DNA of 20,963 nucleotides. Origin: Spirochaetota bacterium. Its GTDB lineage: Bacteria > Spirochaetota > Spirochaetia > Treponematales > Treponemataceae. The stretch spans positions 1 to 20,963 of the forward strand of contig JAKPSR010000091.1 in the NCBI GenBank assembly GCA_029571425.1. Direction: 5' to 3'. The first letter of the stretch is position 1, and each line of letters opens with the position of its first letter. Positions 20,201 to 20,963 of this stretch are shown here, one piece after another. Made by a program: the position numbers and the translations under genes. Under the pieces are notes generated by a model. It searched no databases and was not told the origin of the DNA. It was given only the letters and a program-made list of their open reading frames with translations.

Positions 20201-20963
20201 CGCGAGGCGCGAGGACGGGACGATCATCGTCGACCCGGCCGTCCCCCTCTATGGTTTCTATAACGGTCGCCCGCTCAAGTCAGTCGCTACCGACAAGAGC
20301 CCTGCCGGCTTCAGCTGCGCCGTGGAGGAAGGGGTCGTCGTCGTGCGCGCGACCGCCGACGGCGCGTACGCGCCGGGGCGCATCACCGTTACCGACGTAG
20401 ACGGTTGGACGTTCCGTACCGAGGCGTTTACCTTCCTCGCCGATTCCGAGGCTCCCTCTCTCTCGATACAGGAGCCGGCGGACGGGGCATGGGTTCGGGA
20501 CTCGGTTAGGCTCCGCGCCACGGCGACGGACAAGAACAAGATCGTCTCGATGGAATACTCTCTGGACCTCGGCGCCACTTGGTCGCGGCTCGAGTCCCTC
20601 GACCGCTCGCTCGACCTTTCCGCCCGCGAGGACGGGATCATCGGCCTTGCCGTTCGGGTCGTCGACGCCGCGGGGCGCTCGGCGGTTCAGTCGCTCGGCA
20701 TCCATAAGGATACCGTCGCGCCGGCTTCCTCCGTCGTCGTGCCATCGGAAGCGGCTAAAGTTAACGGCGAGATCCTGCTCGGCATCGCGCTTGAGGAGGC
20801 GGGAAAGATCGTCTCCGTCGAGTACCAACGCGAGACGGCCGCCGCCGGCGCCAAGAAAGCAGGCGTGAAGCAGAGCGCTGACGGATCGTGGACGTCGCTC
20901 GATCCCACGAAGTTCGTTTCGTGCATGATCGGTACCGCCGAACGGCCGCTTACCAAGGGAATG
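17277..20963 (+). CDS. Giant exported Ig-like repeat protein, 3' end missing (window edge)
   Basis: The open frame runs 1229 codons to the window edge with no stop. A signal peptide is visible: M-Y-K-K-H, a hydrophobic core to about residue 18, and cleavage near V-F-A-S. The rest is a string of beta-sandwich (Ig-like) repeats. Several begin with D-x-x-x-P and run into a V-x-G-x-x-x-D-x-x-G-(I/V)-x-S-(V/L)-x-Y-(S/A) core, for example at about 76-120, 171-212, 270-310, 363-407, 1057-1095 and 1141-1180; the middle part is more diverged. The first half-repeat after the signal (about 36-74) lacks its own N-terminal strand set. Such proteins act at the cell surface or in the periplasm in adhesion or as scaffolds; the function is unknown. 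Very few cysteines are present. The ATG at 17277 follows AAAGGA. Confidence 0.88.
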   Translation, partial: MYKKHLTFIFSLFCVAGVFASGINEADEKPVKDPASWQETIDINDKSPGKYNFYIRAADRGGNVEISGPYNMFIDPESDLPIAGVTNPRAEMRVPGNLNIVGTCIDDDAVDHVELYLDGQEESPIRAEGKDFWSYYLDTTKMEEGLHTVTVYGVDVNGLAGNKRTVTWHLDRKKPQSAVNNHSLGDLVAGKLVLTGTVFDGNGIASLEYSVDRGAHFLPVSINVNKKTNTATFSLEIDTLSMPDGPAVCWFRAKDMQGSIGIYTFLYFVDNTKPDVRILYPREDKAVNGKFTVAGYAGDAIGLESLSWKMGKESGVFDLTLGNPWWAREFDVSGQGSSGVDLEIIAVDLSGNVTAAKRKILVDPQADLPIVSLVAPQAGSVILGSEIQLTGLVSDDDGVASVFYALDAAAPVEVATDGAFQVRIPGIADGKHSLRVWAKDVNGVVGPAVESVGFVCAGNVPSITLDSIASASGASRPYAYGMEIHPESGANLSLSVTSGSAIKTVAWQFAGLAEESRPLAGSAIVGGTLPVSVPFPKDVPYGPVALLITVTDIHGRSASKQAFFYMTDLTKTRGEPAVIFDDVRVGDDGTVVLDPSYPLSGFFAGGNVAKASLSPSSKLATLERDGNLLRVVPTGVPGSERNVVVSVETDRGRKYTSRAFTFVTPGKVPEISLKDGSLRDGAQAVSVAGAVSADLPPVLARWRLIGPSGPMDAVGDLKLDKAGSFAFTVPADAIPEGPSVIEIQAGTGGPARTVAVPVFRAPQAAEVVGKIPAPVVSFVESGALYYFVTYKGSMASSAVAVDGKPADAQAYPAVGVVPIESLPVGPRAIAVKATDAAGKSVSASYRLSVKAPPARIRLASAVGSPWSSGMQVAIPLEGLKDATIVARVESVQPVLGATWKLGDQTLRSAARKLSETEWEISIPVPAGIPADRISVSVSAEVKDAAPAVASGVIVVVRPKDRSQVNDRESFAWMNAARREDGTIIVDPAVPLYGFYNGRPLKSVATDKSPAGFSCAVEEGVVVVRATADGAYAPGRITVTDVDGWTFRTEAFTFLADSEAPSLSIQEPADGAWVRDSVRLRATATDKNKIVSMEYSLDLGATWSRLESLDRSLDLSAREDGIIGLAVRVVDAAGRSAVQSLGIHKDTVAPASSVVVPSEAAKVNGEILLGIALEEAGKIVSVEYQRETAAAGAKKAGVKQSADGSWTSLDPTKFVSCMIGTAERPLTKGM

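Overview
The window reads as a compact, GC-rich chromosome segment of a diderm (outer-membrane) bacterium. Evidence for an outer membrane: a beta-barrel protein ending in phenylalanine, a LolA-like carrier and a large RND exporter. A chemoreceptor, a diguanylate cyclase, a lipobox of the relaxed type (L-F-P-A-C), a short-form ThiC and a very large Ig-repeat surface protein fit a treponeme-like spirochaete; that is an inference, since no rRNA or taxonomic marker is present. No stretch longer than about 300 bases lacks a gene, and no tRNA, rRNA, CRISPR array or insertion sequence was seen.

Region 1 (1-2807, minus strand): thiamine operon thiC-thiM-thiE (thiE runs off the left edge), with overlapping genes. 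It is preceded by a TPP riboswitch, an intrinsic terminator and a good promoter that lies inside the 3' end of the gene upstream (zur).

Region 2 (2762-5832, minus): zinc uptake operon znuA-znuC-znuB-zur, with start/stop overlaps of 1, 4 and 4 bases. Its promoter (TTGCAA-17-TATATT) has a perfect 8+8 bp dyad over the -35 box, the best candidate for a Zur operator.

Region 3 (5831-10687): signalling and membrane genes. A PAS-GGDEF diguanylate cyclase has a six-cysteine cluster. A divergent, probably leaderless YkgJ-type cysteine-cluster protein follows, then an orphan galactitol-type PTS EIIC, a small membrane protein with its own terminator, and a methyl-accepting chemotaxis protein.

Region 4 (10692-16258, minus): an RND exporter, a LolA-like periplasmic protein and an outer-membrane beta-barrel form one operon that could span the whole envelope. 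Upstream is an AT-rich tetR gene. Three palindromes with centres 30 and 40 bp apart lie before the RND gene, and a fourth of the same family sits just downstream of the -10 box of tetR's consensus-like promoter.

Region 5 (16269-20963): a radical-SAM (spore photoproduct lyase-like) gene split by an exact 16-bp tandem duplication, and divergently the first 1229 codons of a giant exported Ig-like repeat protein that continues past the right edge.
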